In this document: one piece after another, positions 63,975-64,000 of the stretch
Layout of the letters: each line of letters starts with the position of its first letter
Numbering within the stretch: position 1 is the first letter of the stretch
Source: Comamonas avium
GTDB taxonomy: Bacteria; Pseudomonadota; Gammaproteobacteria; Burkholderiales; Burkholderiaceae_C
Direction: 5' to 3'
Length of the DNA: 64,000 nt
Assembly (NCBI RefSeq): GCF_014836675.1
Contig: NZ_JACSQK010000003.1
Span: 430,763-494,762 of the forward strand
Notes under the pieces: model-generated
Told to the model about the DNA's origin: nothing
Database searches by the model: none
What the model saw: only the letters and a program-made list of their open reading frames with translations
Translations under genes and position numbers: made by a program

Positions 63975-64000
63975 ATGAAAAAACTCAAAATCATGACCGT
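63975..64000 (+). CDS. fnlC: Start of an FnlC/WbjD-type UDP-N-acetyl sugar 2-epimerase (partial)
   Basis: ATG at 63975 opens MKKLKIMT, the usual start of the FnlC/WbjD epimerase that converts the FnlB product to UDP-L-FucNAc, and the neighbours fit. Only eight codons are visible, so this is a contextual call. Confidence 0.6.

Overview
The window looks like chromosomal DNA of a betaproteobacterium of the family Comamonadaceae (Comamonas, Acidovorax or Delftia type). Reasons: GC-rich coding sequence with strong third-position bias, Bug/TctC-type receptor fragments, the gene sets around lnt-corC, fabA-fabB and glyQ-glyS, and a degenerate intergenic repeat of about 60-100 bp with core AGCGCT and TATCTGAA-like segments, present at least six times. 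The genus assignment is inference.

Layout. (1) 1-6549: end of a Bug-type receptor, an M20 amidohydrolase, a phosphoribosyltransferase, a DUF4136 lipoprotein, ttcA and folB, a MidA-type methyltransferase, a DUF2905 membrane protein and thioredoxin 2. (2) 6838-12839: an L-rhamnonate catabolic cassette with a divergent LysR regulator, an MFS importer, rhamnonate dehydratase, keto-deoxy-rhamnonate aldolase and lactaldehyde dehydrogenase, followed by decayed DNA with a frameshifted Bug-receptor tail. (3) 13167-29000: class V aminotransferase, DUF779 plus acetaldehyde dehydrogenase, cca, queC, GST, 5-formyl-THF cyclo-ligase, slt, an MBL hydrolase, an acyl-CoA ligase, an Lrp regulator, a GNAT protein and corC. 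(4) 28474-37396: lnt, fabA-fabB, a HAD protein that has lost catalytic residues, plsC, a YgjP-type protease, a rhodanese, galE, a BON-LysM protein and coaX. (5) 37467-40934: dTDP-L-rhamnose genes rfbBDAC. (6) 41014-46915: a zinc-ribbon membrane protein with an SPFH protein (YdjG/YdjI-like) carrying a C-terminal helix-turn-helix, then glyQ-glyS. (7) 46981-64000: a Wzx/Wzy-type surface polysaccharide locus running off the right edge.

How the polysaccharide genes fit together. WbpA-WbpB-WbpE-WbpD homologues should convert UDP-GlcNAc to a UDP-2,3-diacetamido uronic acid. A WbpG-HisH-HisF trio should then change one acetamido group to an acetamidino group. The last genes (FnlA, FnlB and the first codons of an FnlC-type epimerase) make UDP-N-acetyl-L-fucosamine. 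Rhamnose would come from the separate rfb block. Between these lie an OafA/SGNH acyltransferase, a Wzx flippase, a GNAT-FemAB-deacetylase-like trio of unknown role, an AT-rich Wzy-like polymerase and one glycosyltransferase. Base composition changes sharply inside the locus, including within wzx, so it is a mosaic.

The observations most worth following are the GNAT/FemAB/deacetylase-like trio, the SPFH-HTH protein with its zinc-ribbon partner, the HAD pseudophosphatase between fabB and plsC, and the LysR-controlled rhamnonate cassette with a possible leader peptide. No tRNA, rRNA, CRISPR array or intact insertion sequence was seen.
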